Shown here: piece after piece, positions 1 through 7,900 of the stretch
Position numbering within the stretch: the first letter of the stretch is position 1
How the letters are laid out: the number at the start of each line of letters is the position of its first letter
Assembly (NCBI RefSeq): GCF_000789235.1
Contig: NZ_KN525716.1
Location: forward strand, 3,020,100-3,084,099
Origin: Wocania ichthyoenteri Th78
Lineage (GTDB): Bacteria; Bacteroidota; Bacteroidia; Flavobacteriales; Flavobacteriaceae
Length of the DNA: 64,000 nt
Reading direction: 5' to 3'
Program-made: the position numbers and the translations under genes
Notes under the pieces: generated by a model
Told to the model about the DNA's origin: nothing
The model's input: only the letters and a program-made list of their open reading frames with translations
Databases searched by the model: none

Positions 1-1
1 T

Positions 2-835
2 AGTTTTGAAGCTCTAGATTTAGCAGAAGACAGAGGTTTGTTTTCAAACCTTTTAAAAGAAAATAATATTCCTTATCCAGAATTTGATATTGCTACAACT
101 GCTGATGAAGCTGCTGCAATTGCAGATGTGTTGGACTTTCCAATTTTAGTACGTCCATCATATGTATTAGGGGGGCAAGGGATGAAGATTGTAATCAACA
201 AAGAAGAGCTAGAAAAGCATGTTGTTGATTTATTAAGCAGAATGCCAGGGAACCAATTATTACTAGACCACTATTTAGATGGCGCTATTGAAGCAGAAGC
301 TGATGCGATTTGCGACGGTGAGGATGTTTATATTATTGGTATTATGGAACATATTGAGCCTTGTGGTATTCACTCAGGAGACAGTAATTCTTTATTACCA
401 CCTTTTAATCTTGGTGATTTAGTAATGCAACAAATTAAAGATCATACAAAAACTATCGCTTTAGCATTAAAAACAGTAGGTTTAATTAATATTCAATTTG
501 CAATTAAAGATGATACGGTTTACATTATTGAGGCCAACCCTAGAGCTTCTAGAACTGTGCCATTCATTGCAAAAGCATATGGAGAGCCTTATGTGAATTA
601 TGCAACAAAAGTGATGTTAGGTGAAAAGAAAGTAAAAGATTTTAATTTCCAACCAAAATTAGAAGGCTATGCGATTAAGCAACCTGTATTCTCTTTTAAT
701 AAATTCCATAACGTAAATAAGAAACTAGGACCAGAAATGAAAAGTACTGGTGAAAGTATTTTATTTATCGATGGCTTAAAAGATGATGCATTTTACGATT
801 TATATTCAAGACGAAAAATGTATTTGAGTAAATAG
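2..835 (+). CDS. carB: Carbamoyl-phosphate synthase large subunit, C-terminal part (5' end outside window)
   Basis: Carbamoyl phosphate synthesis for pyrimidines and arginine. The frame is open from base 2, so only about the last 278 residues are present. They cover the second ATP-grasp domain: the segment LVRPSYVLGGQGM near its start, the metal/ATP-binding stretch IIEANPRASRTVPF, and the signature LGPEMKSTGE near the end. In the E. coli enzyme about 170 more residues follow that signature and form the MGS-like allosteric domain that binds UMP and ornithine. Here the protein stops about 30 residues after it, so that domain is missing. The end looks natural, because a clean stop and a terminator follow. 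Family assignment is very secure. Confidence 0.96.
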   Translation, partial: SFEALDLAEDRGLFSNLLKENNIPYPEFDIATTADEAAAIADVLDFPILVRPSYVLGGQGMKIVINKEELEKHVVDLLSRMPGNQLLLDHYLDGAIEAEADAICDGEDVYIIGIMEHIEPCGIHSGDSNSLLPPFNLGDLVMQQIKDHTKTIALALKTVGLINIQFAIKDDTVYIIEANPRASRTVPFIAKAYGEPYVNYATKVMLGEKKVKDFNFQPKLEGYAIKQPVFSFNKFHNVNKKLGPEMKSTGESILFIDGLKDDAFYDLYSRRKMYLSK

Positions 836-848
836 TAATTTCAATAGA

Positions 849-876
849 AAAAGCCGCTTTAAGCGGCTTTTTTTTA
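849..876. terminator. Bidirectional intrinsic terminator between carB and the yceI-like gene
   Basis: The stem AAAGCCGCTT/AAGCGGCTTT is flanked by an A-run on the left and a T-run on the right, so it can serve both convergent genes. The T-run overlaps the stop codon of the minus-strand gene. Confidence 0.85.
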
Positions 877-1395
877 CTTCTTTTTCATATTAAATTCAAA
901 GGAAACCTCAATGGTTTCAGAAACTTTATTCTTAACTATTTTAGGTATTTTAATATCAAAATCGGTGGCGTTTACTGTAACCTTTCCTGAAATTTTAATC
1001 GTGCTATTTTCATTTAAAATGGTTAACGGAATAGTGGTTACCTTTAGGGTTTTTCCATGAAAATTTAAACTACCAGTTATAGAGTGTTTGTTTTTTATAA
1101 CATTTATTTTACCTTTAAAAGTCGCTTTTGGATAGGTGTCTGATTCAGCATAATTTTCATTAAAATGTTCTTCCATTAAAGCATTTTTAAAACGAAAACC
1201 TTTTACTAAAACTAAAGCTGCAAATTCGTTATTATCTTTATTATAGATAGCAGTTGTTGTAGTGTTTGTTGCTTTTACTTCTTCAAAGGACGGTACAGAG
1301 GCTTCAAATATAACAATCCCAGTTTTTGTTAAGTACTTACTTTGAGCAAAAGTATTAAAGCATAATAGGGTAAATAAAAAAGCAAAATATTTCAT
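874..1395 (-). CDS. YceI-family periplasmic protein
   Basis: The YceI family folds as a lipocalin-like barrel that binds isoprenoid-type lipids in other bacteria. The start is placed at the ATG giving MKYFAFLF, because a typical signal peptide ending in FAQ begins there. A longer frame adds 14 residues that spoil the signal. The body carries the YceI pattern: KATFKGKI, then SITGSLNFHGKTLKV, then ISGKVTVNATDFDIKIPK. It is the last gene of a minus-strand run with two CxxCH lipoproteins, a DUF5777 protein and a cupredoxin. YceI proteins often lie near cytochromes in this phylum. The ligand here is unknown. Confidence 0.88.
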   Translation of the reverse strand: MKYFAFLFTLLCFNTFAQSKYLTKTGIVIFEASVPSFEEVKATNTTTTAIYNKDNNEFAALVLVKGFRFKNALMEEHFNENYAESDTYPKATFKGKINVIKNKHSITGSLNFHGKTLKVTTIPLTILNENSTIKISGKVTVNATDFDIKIPKIVKNKVSETIEVSFEFNMKKK

Positions 1396-1454
1396 AATAT
1401 TAGAGTTTATATCTAAGCTAAACAAAAACATAACCAAACTTGTTTTAAAAAGTA

Positions 1455-1802
1455 TTAGTTTTCTAATAACCCATCATCTTTCCATTTTTGTATTAAATCT
1501 CTATTTGACTGTCCCATTAAACCACTCGGAGGCATTGGGTTTGTGGTGCTATTAATACGAGTAATTATTTTATCAACATCTGTTTTAACTTGAGAAAAAG
1601 TAGTAAAAGATACAGGTGCACCGTTAGTAGTAGGGGTGCCGTGGCAAGATGTACAATTACCACTCATAATATTTTTAACAGTGTTATTATAAGTTATTGT
1701 TGCTGGAGTAGGTGTAGGAGGTGTAACTTCATCACTATCACCTGAACAATTTAAGAGCAATAAAGAAATTGCAGAAACGTAAATTAAGTTTTTAAAATTC
1801 AT
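1455..1802 (-). CDS. Lipoprotein with a single CxxCH heme-binding motif
   Basis: A 115-residue protein with a lipoprotein signal (LLLLNCSG, lipidated Cys at about residue 19), then a Pro/Thr-rich linker and a CTSCH motif at residues 50-54 that should attach heme c covalently. Met residues in the MPPSGLMG segment could be the distal ligand. It resembles the small planctomycete-type or cytochrome c-like domains common in Bacteroidota. Its neighbour at 1827-2192 has the same layout and the same ending (W..DGLLEN), so the two are probably tandem duplicates. An electron-transfer role in the periplasm or outer membrane is inferred. Confidence 0.82.
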   Translation of the reverse strand: MNFKNLIYVSAISLLLLNCSGDSDEVTPPTPTPATITYNNTVKNIMSGNCTSCHGTPTTNGAPVSFTTFSQVKTDVDKIITRINSTTNPMPPSGLMGQSNRDLIQKWKDDGLLEN

Positions 1803-1826
1803 AGTATTATTTATTTAGAGTGATTA

Positions 1827-2192
1827 TTAATTTTCAAGTAATCCATCTGCTTCCCATTTTATAATTTGGTCAATTAAGTTTTGTGGTAATCTAGGACCAC
1901 CAAAAGGCATAGCCCCAGTATTACCAGCTTGCGCTGATATTCTACCTATTAAATTATTATTTAATACTCCGTTTTTTACGTTTTCATAAATAAGTAACGG
2001 CGTATTTGCTCCATTTACTGGAGGGGATTGATGACAATTAATACAATTATTATTAATGATAGTTTTAATATCATCATAGGTAGTTAAAACTGGATTTGGT
2101 TGTACATCTATTAAATCACTTTCACTTGAATTAGTACAACTAAAGGTTATAATTGTGCTAATAATTAAATACAAATATTTTTTCATCATCAT
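1827..2192 (-). CDS. Lipoprotein with a single CxxCH heme-binding motif (paralogue of the next gene)
   Basis: A 121-residue lipoprotein with Cys at about residue 18 in ITFSCTNS, a CINCH heme c motif at residues 49-53, and a downstream MPFGG that may supply the axial Met. The C-terminus WEADGLLEN is nearly the same as that of the gene at 1455-1802 (WKDDGLLEN), which supports tandem duplication. Three ATG codons lie in a row at the start, so the exact initiator is uncertain by one or two residues. It lies 6 bases downstream of the DUF5777 gene and is probably cotranscribed with it. Confidence 0.82.
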   Translation of the reverse strand: MMMKKYLYLIISTIITFSCTNSSESDLIDVQPNPVLTTYDDIKTIINNNCINCHQSPPVNGANTPLLIYENVKNGVLNNNLIGRISAQAGNTGAMPFGGPRLPQNLIDQIIKWEADGLLEN

Positions 2193-2198
2193 ATTGTT

Positions 2199-3044
2199 TT
2201 AAAATACTCTACTTAAGTTAAATCCGAAATAAAATTCTCCATCAAACCAATCGCCAGACCCTTGCCCTAAAAAACTATTAGTATTCATGCCTTGTGCATT
2301 TGTAAAATGCATTTGAAATACGTGACCTCCTGTTTCTAAATCTAGACCAATAGATAAAGGATTTTTAAAGGGTGAGTTACTAGCTCTATTTAAGTGTAAA
2401 CCATAATCGGCATTTAAAGACCAGCGCTTACCAAGTTTATAGCGACCACCAAGACCAAGCGCAAATTGCGAGTTGTTCTGTGCGTCAACCATAACATAAT
2501 TATCATGAAAAAAAGTTGGTGCAAGTTCAATTGAAAAATTAGTGTCTATCTTTCTAGATATTAATAATTGTGCAGTATACCCTAAACGATGTTTAAATTT
2601 TAATAGTGGCAAATTTGCTTTATCTAACGCTGTATTGATAAGAAAGGCATTAAAACCAACAATAGTAAATGGAGAGCCATTTTCTGCTTGTCTTAAAAGC
2701 CTATACTTAAATGATGTTTCGTAAATTTTTTGGAATGAACTTCTTGACACTCCAATATTTATGGCATCAGTTAATCCATAAACAAAGTTTAATCTAGTTA
2801 CAGCATCATCAAGACCAAAGAAACTATCAAAACCATTTTCTACACTTCCAAATCTATGTGCTACAATAAAAGTTAGTTCTTTTTTAGCAACAAGCTTAGT
2901 TGATTCAAAATTTACAATTTTTAAACCTTTAAAAGCCGCAGTTACATATTGTGCTCCAATGGAGTCTGAATCTATTTCATCTAATAAATCATTTTGAGCA
3001 AGGCAAAATATAGGAAACAAGAAAATTAAAAATATTGATTTCAT
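2199..3044 (-). CDS. DUF5777-type outer-membrane beta-barrel protein
   Basis: A 281-residue protein with a signal peptide ending LAQ. Alternating hydrophobic/polar strands and an aromatic C-terminal residue (FNLSRVF) point to an outer-membrane barrel. The pattern AHRFGSVENG..FFGLDDAVTRLNFVYGLTDAINIG matches my recollection of the DUF5777 family, which in flavobacteria accompanies c-type cytochromes and YceI. No enzymatic motif is visible. Given its place between a cupredoxin and two heme lipoproteins, it may anchor or expose these redox partners at the surface, but this is inference. Confidence 0.75.
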   Translation of the reverse strand: MKSIFLIFLFPIFCLAQNDLLDEIDSDSIGAQYVTAAFKGLKIVNFESTKLVAKKELTFIVAHRFGSVENGFDSFFGLDDAVTRLNFVYGLTDAINIGVSRSSFQKIYETSFKYRLLRQAENGSPFTIVGFNAFLINTALDKANLPLLKFKHRLGYTAQLLISRKIDTNFSIELAPTFFHDNYVMVDAQNNSQFALGLGGRYKLGKRWSLNADYGLHLNRASNSPFKNPLSIGLDLETGGHVFQMHFTNAQGMNTNSFLGQGSGDWFDGEFYFGFNLSRVF

Positions 3045-3048
3045 AGAT

Positions 3049-3624
3049 TTATTGTTTAATAAAACGTTTAGTATGATTAATACCTTCAGATGATACTTTT
3101 ACAAAGTATAAGCCTTTACTTAAGCCTGAAACATCAAGAGTTGTTTCTTTTACATTGCTTAAATACAGTTGTTTACCTAGCAAATCAACAACTCTAATTG
3201 TCCCTGTGTTTACCTCTTTTGGAAGCTTAAAAGAAATTAAAGAACTGGCTGGATTTGGTGAGAGTGAAAACCCCTTTAGCGCAAAGTCATTTACGCTAAG
3301 TGCACTTTGCACAGTTATAGTTCCTTTCATAGTCGAAGGATGAAAATTACATTGGTATGGGTTTGAACCAACGCTATTAAAGGTTTTAGAATATGTCATT
3401 CCATCTCCTGTTTTAGAACCACTATTAAAAGTTTCTGTGCTTCCTGGCAGGTTTGTTACAGTATGCGGAAAAGCGTCTGTCCAAGTCCAAATAACAGTAT
3501 CACCTTCATCAATAGTTAAATCTACATTGGTTCCTATGCCAATTTCCCAATTAAGATTGTGTGTAGTTTGTGCTTGAGTACTAAATATTCCTAAGAATAA
3601 TAAGACAAGTAGTTTTGTTTTCAT
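3049..3624 (-). CDS. Secreted cupredoxin (plastocyanin-like) with T9SS sorting domain
   Basis: Signal peptide of about 19 residues (STQAQ), then a plastocyanin/azurin-like domain with a type 1 copper site: His54 in FPHTV and Cys92, His95 and Met99 in YQCNFHPSTM. From about residue 110 a type A type IX secretion sorting domain follows (SLSPNPASSL, then VVDLLGKQLY and GLYFVKV, ending KRFIKQ). The protein should cross the outer membrane by T9SS and be released or anchored outside the cell. It is 4 bases upstream of the DUF5777 gene. Together with the two heme lipoproteins it suggests an extracellular or envelope electron-transfer chain. Confidence 0.9.
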   Translation of the reverse strand: MKTKLLVLLFLGIFSTQAQTTHNLNWEIGIGTNVDLTIDEGDTVIWTWTDAFPHTVTNLPGSTETFNSGSKTGDGMTYSKTFNSVGSNPYQCNFHPSTMKGTITVQSALSVNDFALKGFSLSPNPASSLISFKLPKEVNTGTIRVVDLLGKQLYLSNVKETTLDVSGLSKGLYFVKVSSEGINHTKRFIKQ

Positions 3625-3639
3625 TATTTTATTTTTTGA

Positions 3640-4038
3640 TTAGTTAATAATATAACATTGGTCTAATTTGACTTGTTCTAACAAATCGTCATAGCCTATA
3701 CAACGGCCTTTTATTTTTACTGATGTATTTAATTTTATTAATTGATTTATAATGCCATTAAATTGACAAAAAACCATGTCATTTAAAGTTATGTTATTTT
3801 CGTTAACTTCGGTAATCATGCCTAATACTTCGATGGTTTCATTAAGATATTTTTTTTCAGACGTAAGAGCGTCTAACTTAAATTTATCACTAATTGTTTG
3901 CGGAGTTGTAATGTATACGGCTTTTTCTGTTTCAATATCTCTATGATCTTGATATATATATTGATAGCCAATAAACACGCATAGGGTTAATAGCACTAAT
4001 AAAAAAAAACAATTATGTTTATTTTTGCTACTAACCAT
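3640..4038 (-). CDS. Membrane-anchored OB-fold protein (tRNA_anti-like)
   Basis: A 132-residue protein with one N-terminal membrane segment (about residues 10-26), followed by a periplasmic domain. The pattern KYLNETIEVLGMITEVNENNITL, then INTSVKIKGRCIGYDD, resembles the tRNA_anti-like OB-fold proteins of Bacteroidota. Those usually carry only one N-terminal membrane helix and have no known nucleic acid partner. It lies between the ECF sigma gene and the cupredoxin gene in the same direction. The function is unknown. The family call is by pattern only. Confidence 0.6.
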   Translation of the reverse strand: MVSSKNKHNCFFLLVLLTLCVFIGYQYIYQDHRDIETEKAVYITTPQTISDKFKLDALTSEKKYLNETIEVLGMITEVNENNITLNDMVFCQFNGIINQLIKLNTSVKIKGRCIGYDDLLEQVKLDQCYIIN

Positions 4039-4072
4039 TTATAGTGGAGGGTTAATTTATTTTTAGTCGTGG

Positions 4073-4732
4073 TTAAATATGTTTAATTACATTATTTACT
4101 AAGTTGTCACATTTTTCAAATCCAAACTCAAACACATTTGGTTTTTGCGATAATTCGTAAAGATTATTTTTTAGCATTTGTTTAGCACGATGGGTTCTAA
4201 CTTTTACATTGTTTGTTGAAATATTAAGGCAAATACTAATGTCTTTAATTTTCATGTTTTCAACTTCGCTAAGTATATAAACCACTTTATACTTTTCTGG
4301 AAGCTCGTCAATTACTTTTTCTAAAATCCATTTAGCTTCTTTTTGAATTATATTTTGCTCAGGATTCATGTTTTTTGAAGCTTCTACAAATGATTTATTA
4401 CTGTTGGTATTTGGGAGAATAAAAAGTTTACGCTGTTTAGCTTTTAACTCATGTAACGCTTCATTGATGCCTATTCTAATCAACCAAGTTGAGAATTCTG
4501 ATTTATTATTAAATTGATAAAGTTTCTCGTAAGCCTTTATATAAGTATTTTGCATAATGTCTTTAATAGCATTTTCATCCTTAATATAGCTCCGTATAAC
4601 TCTATATAGCTTTTGATTATTTCTGCGCATTAAAATTTCGTACAGTCCTTTTTCTCCGCTTAAAACTTTTTTAATAACATCAAAATCATGAATAGCATGG
4701 TTTTTATAATCACTTATTTTAATGGCTTTCAT
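4073..4732 (-). CDS. ECF-type RNA polymerase sigma factor
   Basis: A sigma-70 family protein of 219 residues. Region 2 is visible as NAIKDIMQNTYIKAYEKLYQF followed by FSTWLIRIGINEALHE. Region 4 is visible as LPEKYKVVYILSEVENM..KDISICLNISTNNVKVRTHRAKQML, the helix-turn-helix that reads the -35 box. It has no region 1 or 3 and is somewhat longer than a typical ECF factor, with about 30 extra C-terminal residues that include two Cys (CDNLV and EKCDN). It heads the minus-strand redox operon and has a 28-bp palindrome just upstream that looks like its own promoter, so it probably controls the cupredoxin/cytochrome genes. No anti-sigma factor is adjacent. Confidence 0.9.
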   Translation of the reverse strand: MKAIKISDYKNHAIHDFDVIKKVLSGEKGLYEILMRRNNQKLYRVIRSYIKDENAIKDIMQNTYIKAYEKLYQFNNKSEFSTWLIRIGINEALHELKAKQRKLFILPNTNSNKSFVEASKNMNPEQNIIQKEAKWILEKVIDELPEKYKVVYILSEVENMKIKDISICLNISTNNVKVRTHRAKQMLKNNLYELSQKPNVFEFGFEKCDNLVNNVIKHI

Positions 4733-4750
4733 GTGGTTATTTTTTCTTTA

Positions 4751-4808
4751 GATGAGATAATCAACAAATAGTTACAAAATTTTGTAACTATTTTAAAGTT
4801 TAAGTATC
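4751..4808. promoter_or_regulatory. Palindrome with apparent back-to-back ECF promoters
   Basis: A perfect 28-bp palindrome (4766-4793, half-site AAATAGTTACAAAA) lies between two divergent genes. Each strand carries TGTAAC. On minus, TGTAAC (4776-4771) is followed after exactly 16 bases by CATC (4754-4751). On plus, TGTAAC (4783-4788) is followed after 16 bases by TATC (4805-4808). This resembles ECF -35/-10 pairs of the TGTAAC-N16-CGTC type and suggests divergent, self-regulated promoters for the sigma and DoxX-like genes. It could also be an operator for a dimeric regulator. Confidence 0.5.
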
Positions 4809-4839
4809 AAAAGCACAGAATAACTTAAATAATGATATT

Positions 4840-5184
4840 ATGAATGAACAAACATTACTGAAGTATACCTTTGGTTTAGTGCCCATTGTGGCAGGATTAG
4901 ATAAATTTACGAATATTCTAGCAGATTGGAGCCAGTATTTAAGTTCTGGATTTCAAGAATTATTACCTTGTGACGCCTCAACCTTTATGATTATTGTAGG
5001 AATTATTGAAATTGCAGCAGGAATTCTAGTATTGATTAAAACCAAGATAGGTGCAATAATAGTTGCATTATGGCTAATGTTAATTGCCCTTACTTTAATT
5101 TTTAGCGGTCATTATTTAGACGTAGCTGTGCGAGACTTGGTTATGGCAATTGCAGCTTATGTTTTGTTTAAACTTAGTAAGTAA
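4840..5184 (+). CDS. DoxX-like small membrane protein
   Basis: A 114-residue protein with four hydrophobic segments (about residues 8-22, 46-65, 68-88 and 92-111), the layout of DoxX/DoxD-like proteins. The N-terminus has the family-like KYTFGLVPIVAGLDKFTNIL. DoxX proteins take part in thiol or sulfur-related redox processes in some bacteria, but the role here is not evident. It is transcribed away from the ECF sigma gene and its promoter may be under that sigma's control through the shared palindrome, which would make it part of the same response. Confidence 0.72.
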   Translation: MNEQTLLKYTFGLVPIVAGLDKFTNILADWSQYLSSGFQELLPCDASTFMIIVGIIEIAAGILVLIKTKIGAIIVALWLMLIALTLIFSGHYLDVAVRDLVMAIAAYVLFKLSK

Positions 5185-5206
5185 TTAAGAATGTTGTTAA
5201 TTTTAA

Positions 5207-5246
5207 TCGCATAACATATTAGAAAGGTTGTTATGCGGTTTTTTAA
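5207..5246. terminator. Intrinsic terminator between convergent genes
   Basis: The stem GCATAACA/TGTTATGC with a loop of about 15 bases is followed by a T-run (TTTTTTAA). It ends one base before the stop codon of the minus-strand thioesterase, so it may serve both genes. Confidence 0.7.
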
Positions 5247-5247
5247 T

Positions 5248-5787
5248 TCAACTAAATTCTATTTTAACGTTTTGTGTTTTAAGTAAGTCTAAATGGTCTT
5301 CAATTTTAAATTCTGAGGCTTTAAAATTATTAGATCTAGTTTTCGTTTGTTCTTGTCTGGTAATACTTCTTGAAAACCTACGGATGGATTCTTTTGAGTT
5401 TAAAATAATTCCAGGAACAGGAACATTATTTCCATCATCATCTTTAGCTACCATTGTAAAATATGAGGAGTTGCAATGTTTTGTTTCACCTGTTTGAATA
5501 TTTTCAGATTCTACCCGAACACCAATAACCATAGAGGTGCGTCCTGTGTAATTTATCGAGGCTTTAAGTGTTACCAATTCGCCAACATCTATAGAGTTTA
5601 AAAAATCAACCTTATTTACCGATGCTGTAACACAATAATGTCTGGAGTGTTTTGAAGCACAAGCAAATGCAATTTGATCCATTAAATTTAAAATATAACC
5701 ACCATGAATTTTACCACTAAAATTGGAGTGTGAAGGTAGCATGAGTTCTGAAATGGTAATTTGAGAATCTTTAATGTGTTTAAACAT
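5248..5787 (-). CDS. Acyl-CoA thioesterase, hotdog fold (YciA/BACH-like)
   Basis: Hydrolyses acyl-CoA to free acid and CoA. Hotdog-fold signature: ANFSGKIHGGYILNLMDQIA-type segment near residues 23-43 (here SNFSGKIHGGYILNLMDQIA), the helix that carries the catalytic Asp, followed by VTASVNKVDFLNSIDVGELV and TSMVIGVRVESEN. The length of 179 residues is usual for a single-domain cytosolic thioesterase. The gene starts 11 bases after the stop of rmuC is passed on the same strand, so the two may be cotranscribed. Substrate length cannot be deduced. Confidence 0.88.
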   Translation of the reverse strand: MFKHIKDSQITISELMLPSHSNFSGKIHGGYILNLMDQIAFACASKHSRHYCVTASVNKVDFLNSIDVGELVTLKASINYTGRTSMVIGVRVESENIQTGETKHCNSSYFTMVAKDDDGNNVPVPGIILNSKESIRRFSRSITRQEQTKTRSNNFKASEFKIEDHLDLLKTQNVKIEFS

Positions 5788-5798
5788 GGCTTTAAATT

Positions 5799-7169
5799 TT
5801 ATAAGTCGTCTTCTTCTGCGCGTTTTATTATAGCTTCAGAAAGTAAATTATCGTCTTCAACATTTGCTTTATCCTTCCATTTTTGACTAATCTTTTCTTT
5901 AGGACTAATCCCTAATTTCTCCAATTTGTCAATATCTTTGATTAAGTTTTGATTTCCAGTTAGTTTTTTCATTGCATCTTGATAAGCGGTGCCAGTTGAA
6001 TTAATCCTTTTTCCGACAGTTTCTAAATCGTCCAAAAGATTTTTGAATTTTCCATACAATGAAGTGGCATGTTTTGCTATATCTTTGGCATTTTCTTGTT
6101 GTTTTTCATTACTCCAAATAGTGTCAATAGTTCTTAATGTCGATAATAAAGTTGTAGGACTAACGAGCAGTATATTTTTACTAAATGCAGTATGAAAGAA
6201 ATTTTTATCTTCATTTTGAGCTAAATATAAAGCAGGTTCAATAGGAATAAACATCAACACAAAGTCTGGAGATTCAATTTTATATAAATCCTCATATTTT
6301 TTCGCACTTAAATCATTGATATGGCCTTTAATTGAATTTATATGTTGTGTTAGAAATCTCTTTTTTAATTCTTTGTCTTCAGAATTTACATATTGTTCGT
6401 ATGCTACTAATGATACTTTAGAATCGATGATCATTTTTTTACCTTGAGGTAAATTTATTATAACATCCGGAAGGACTCTTTTTCCCTCATCGTTAATTAA
6501 GCTTTGTTGCACAAAATACTCTCTATCTTTTTCTAAACCCGATTTTTCAAGAACACGTTCTAAAACCAATTCGCCCCAGTTTCCTTGAGTTTTATTATCT
6601 CCCTTTAAAGCTTTAGTCAAATTTGTAGCCTCTTTTGTCATTTGGAGATTTAAATCTTTTAAGTTTCCGAGTTGAGTTTTTAATGATTCATGTAAACCAA
6701 AGTTCTTCATATTTGAATCTTCAACTTTCTTTTCAAAAACTTGAATTTTTTCTTTTAAAGGATTCAATATGTTTTCTATATTTTCCTTGCTTTCTTTTTT
6801 AAAAGTATTAGATTTTTCTTCAAAAATTTCGTTAGCTAGTAGTTTAAAATCCTTCCGTAATTGTTCTTGGCGTTCTTCTATTTCGGCATCGCGTATTATA
6901 TTTAATTGTTGTAGATTTTCGTATTCAGTATTTCTTCTAGCTAATTCTGCATTTAAAAAATCTTTTTCTTTACGAATGTCTTCGCGTTCGTTTTCAATTT
7001 TACTTAAATTTTGTTTTAATTCATCAATAGTTTGATGCATTTGATTTTGGCGTTCCTCTAAAGTGCTTTGTTCACTTTTACTTTTTAACTTAGTAAATAG
7101 CATACCTAAATAAGCGCCAATGCTTCCAGCAATAAGAATAGCTATGATGAGAATAAGGTTATCGTTCAT
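5799..7169 (-). CDS. rmuC: DNA recombination protein RmuC
   Basis: RmuC proteins limit inversion and recombination at short repeats in E. coli. This one has an N-terminal membrane helix (about residues 4-26), a long coiled coil to about residue 140, and the conserved RmuC domain from about residue 190. The domain shows TQGNWGELVLERVLEKSGL, then LPDVIINLPQGKKMIIDSKVSL and FVLMFIPIEPALY, the restriction-endonuclease-like core with the D..SK pair. Length of 456 residues is normal. The gene is followed closely by the thioesterase. In a genome with many short dispersed repeats the function is apt, but no link is shown. Confidence 0.93.
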   Translation of the reverse strand: MNDNLILIIAILIAGSIGAYLGMLFTKLKSKSEQSTLEERQNQMHQTIDELKQNLSKIENEREDIRKEKDFLNAELARRNTEYENLQQLNIIRDAEIEERQEQLRKDFKLLANEIFEEKSNTFKKESKENIENILNPLKEKIQVFEKKVEDSNMKNFGLHESLKTQLGNLKDLNLQMTKEATNLTKALKGDNKTQGNWGELVLERVLEKSGLEKDREYFVQQSLINDEGKRVLPDVIINLPQGKKMIIDSKVSLVAYEQYVNSEDKELKKRFLTQHINSIKGHINDLSAKKYEDLYKIESPDFVLMFIPIEPALYLAQNEDKNFFHTAFSKNILLVSPTTLLSTLRTIDTIWSNEKQQENAKDIAKHATSLYGKFKNLLDDLETVGKRINSTGTAYQDAMKKLTGNQNLIKDIDKLEKLGISPKEKISQKWKDKANVEDDNLLSEAIIKRAEEDDL

Positions 7170-7226
7170 TTAAAATAGAAGTTTAACCAAAGATAATTTT
7201 TTTAGTTGGAAGACAGAAGTGTGAAG

Positions 7227-7886
7227 TTATAAGTTTTTCAAGGTGTTAATATCTTCTATAATACGTTGAATTTCTATATCGTTTGTGCCGTCATAAATAC
7301 CTCTAATTTGTTTTTTTTTATCAATTAAAATAAAGTTAGGCGTGTGGATAAAATCTTGTAAACCACCATCGCCTTGCTCAACAACTGCAAAATAGCTTTT
7401 TCGAGCAAGTTCATATATATGCTTTTTGTTTCCTGTAGTAATATTCCATTTACTGTCAATTACCCCTTTATTATTTGCGTATTCACGAAGTACAGAAACA
7501 CTATCTATTGTTGGAGTAACGGATAGAGATAATAGCATAACATCATTATTTTTTATAAAGGTTTGTTGAATTTTAGCCATGTTATTAGACATAATTGGGC
7601 AAATACTTGGGCATCGTGTAAAAAAGAAATCGGCAACGTATATTTTGTCTTTATATTCATTTTGAGTAATAGTGTCTCCGTTTTGATTTATTAAAGTAAA
7701 ATCTGATATTGTATGGTTGTTACTTGTACTATGTAAGTTTTTATCAACCAACTCTGGATTAAAATCGACTGGATTGTATACGGGTAATGTTTCGTTTGAA
7801 AAAAGAGATGTATACAAAATATAGATAATAATCAAAACTCCTAGAGCTGCTAGTATTACTTTTCGTTGACTTTTTTTGATGAGCAT
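7227..7886 (-). CDS. SCO1/SenC-family copper chaperone or thiol reductase
   Basis: SCO proteins deliver copper to, or reduce, the CuA site of cytochrome oxidase. A membrane anchor covers residues 11-29. The thioredoxin-like domain carries the copper-binding motif RCPSICP with Cys92 and Cys96, and the distal ligand His181 in IHTPNF, so all three copper ligands are present. The gene is 15 bases downstream of the first TPR gene on the same strand, and the three genes at 7227-11344 form an apparent operon. No cytochrome oxidase gene lies in the window, so a different copper client is possible. Confidence 0.92.
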   Translation of the reverse strand: MLIKKSQRKVILAALGVLIIIYILYTSLFSNETLPVYNPVDFNPELVDKNLHSTSNNHTISDFTLINQNGDTITQNEYKDKIYVADFFFTRCPSICPIMSNNMAKIQQTFIKNNDVMLLSLSVTPTIDSVSVLREYANNKGVIDSKWNITTGNKKHIYELARKSYFAVVEQGDGGLQDFIHTPNFILIDKKKQIRGIYDGTNDIEIQRIIEDINTLKNL

Positions 7887-7900
7887 ATGAATAGATATGA

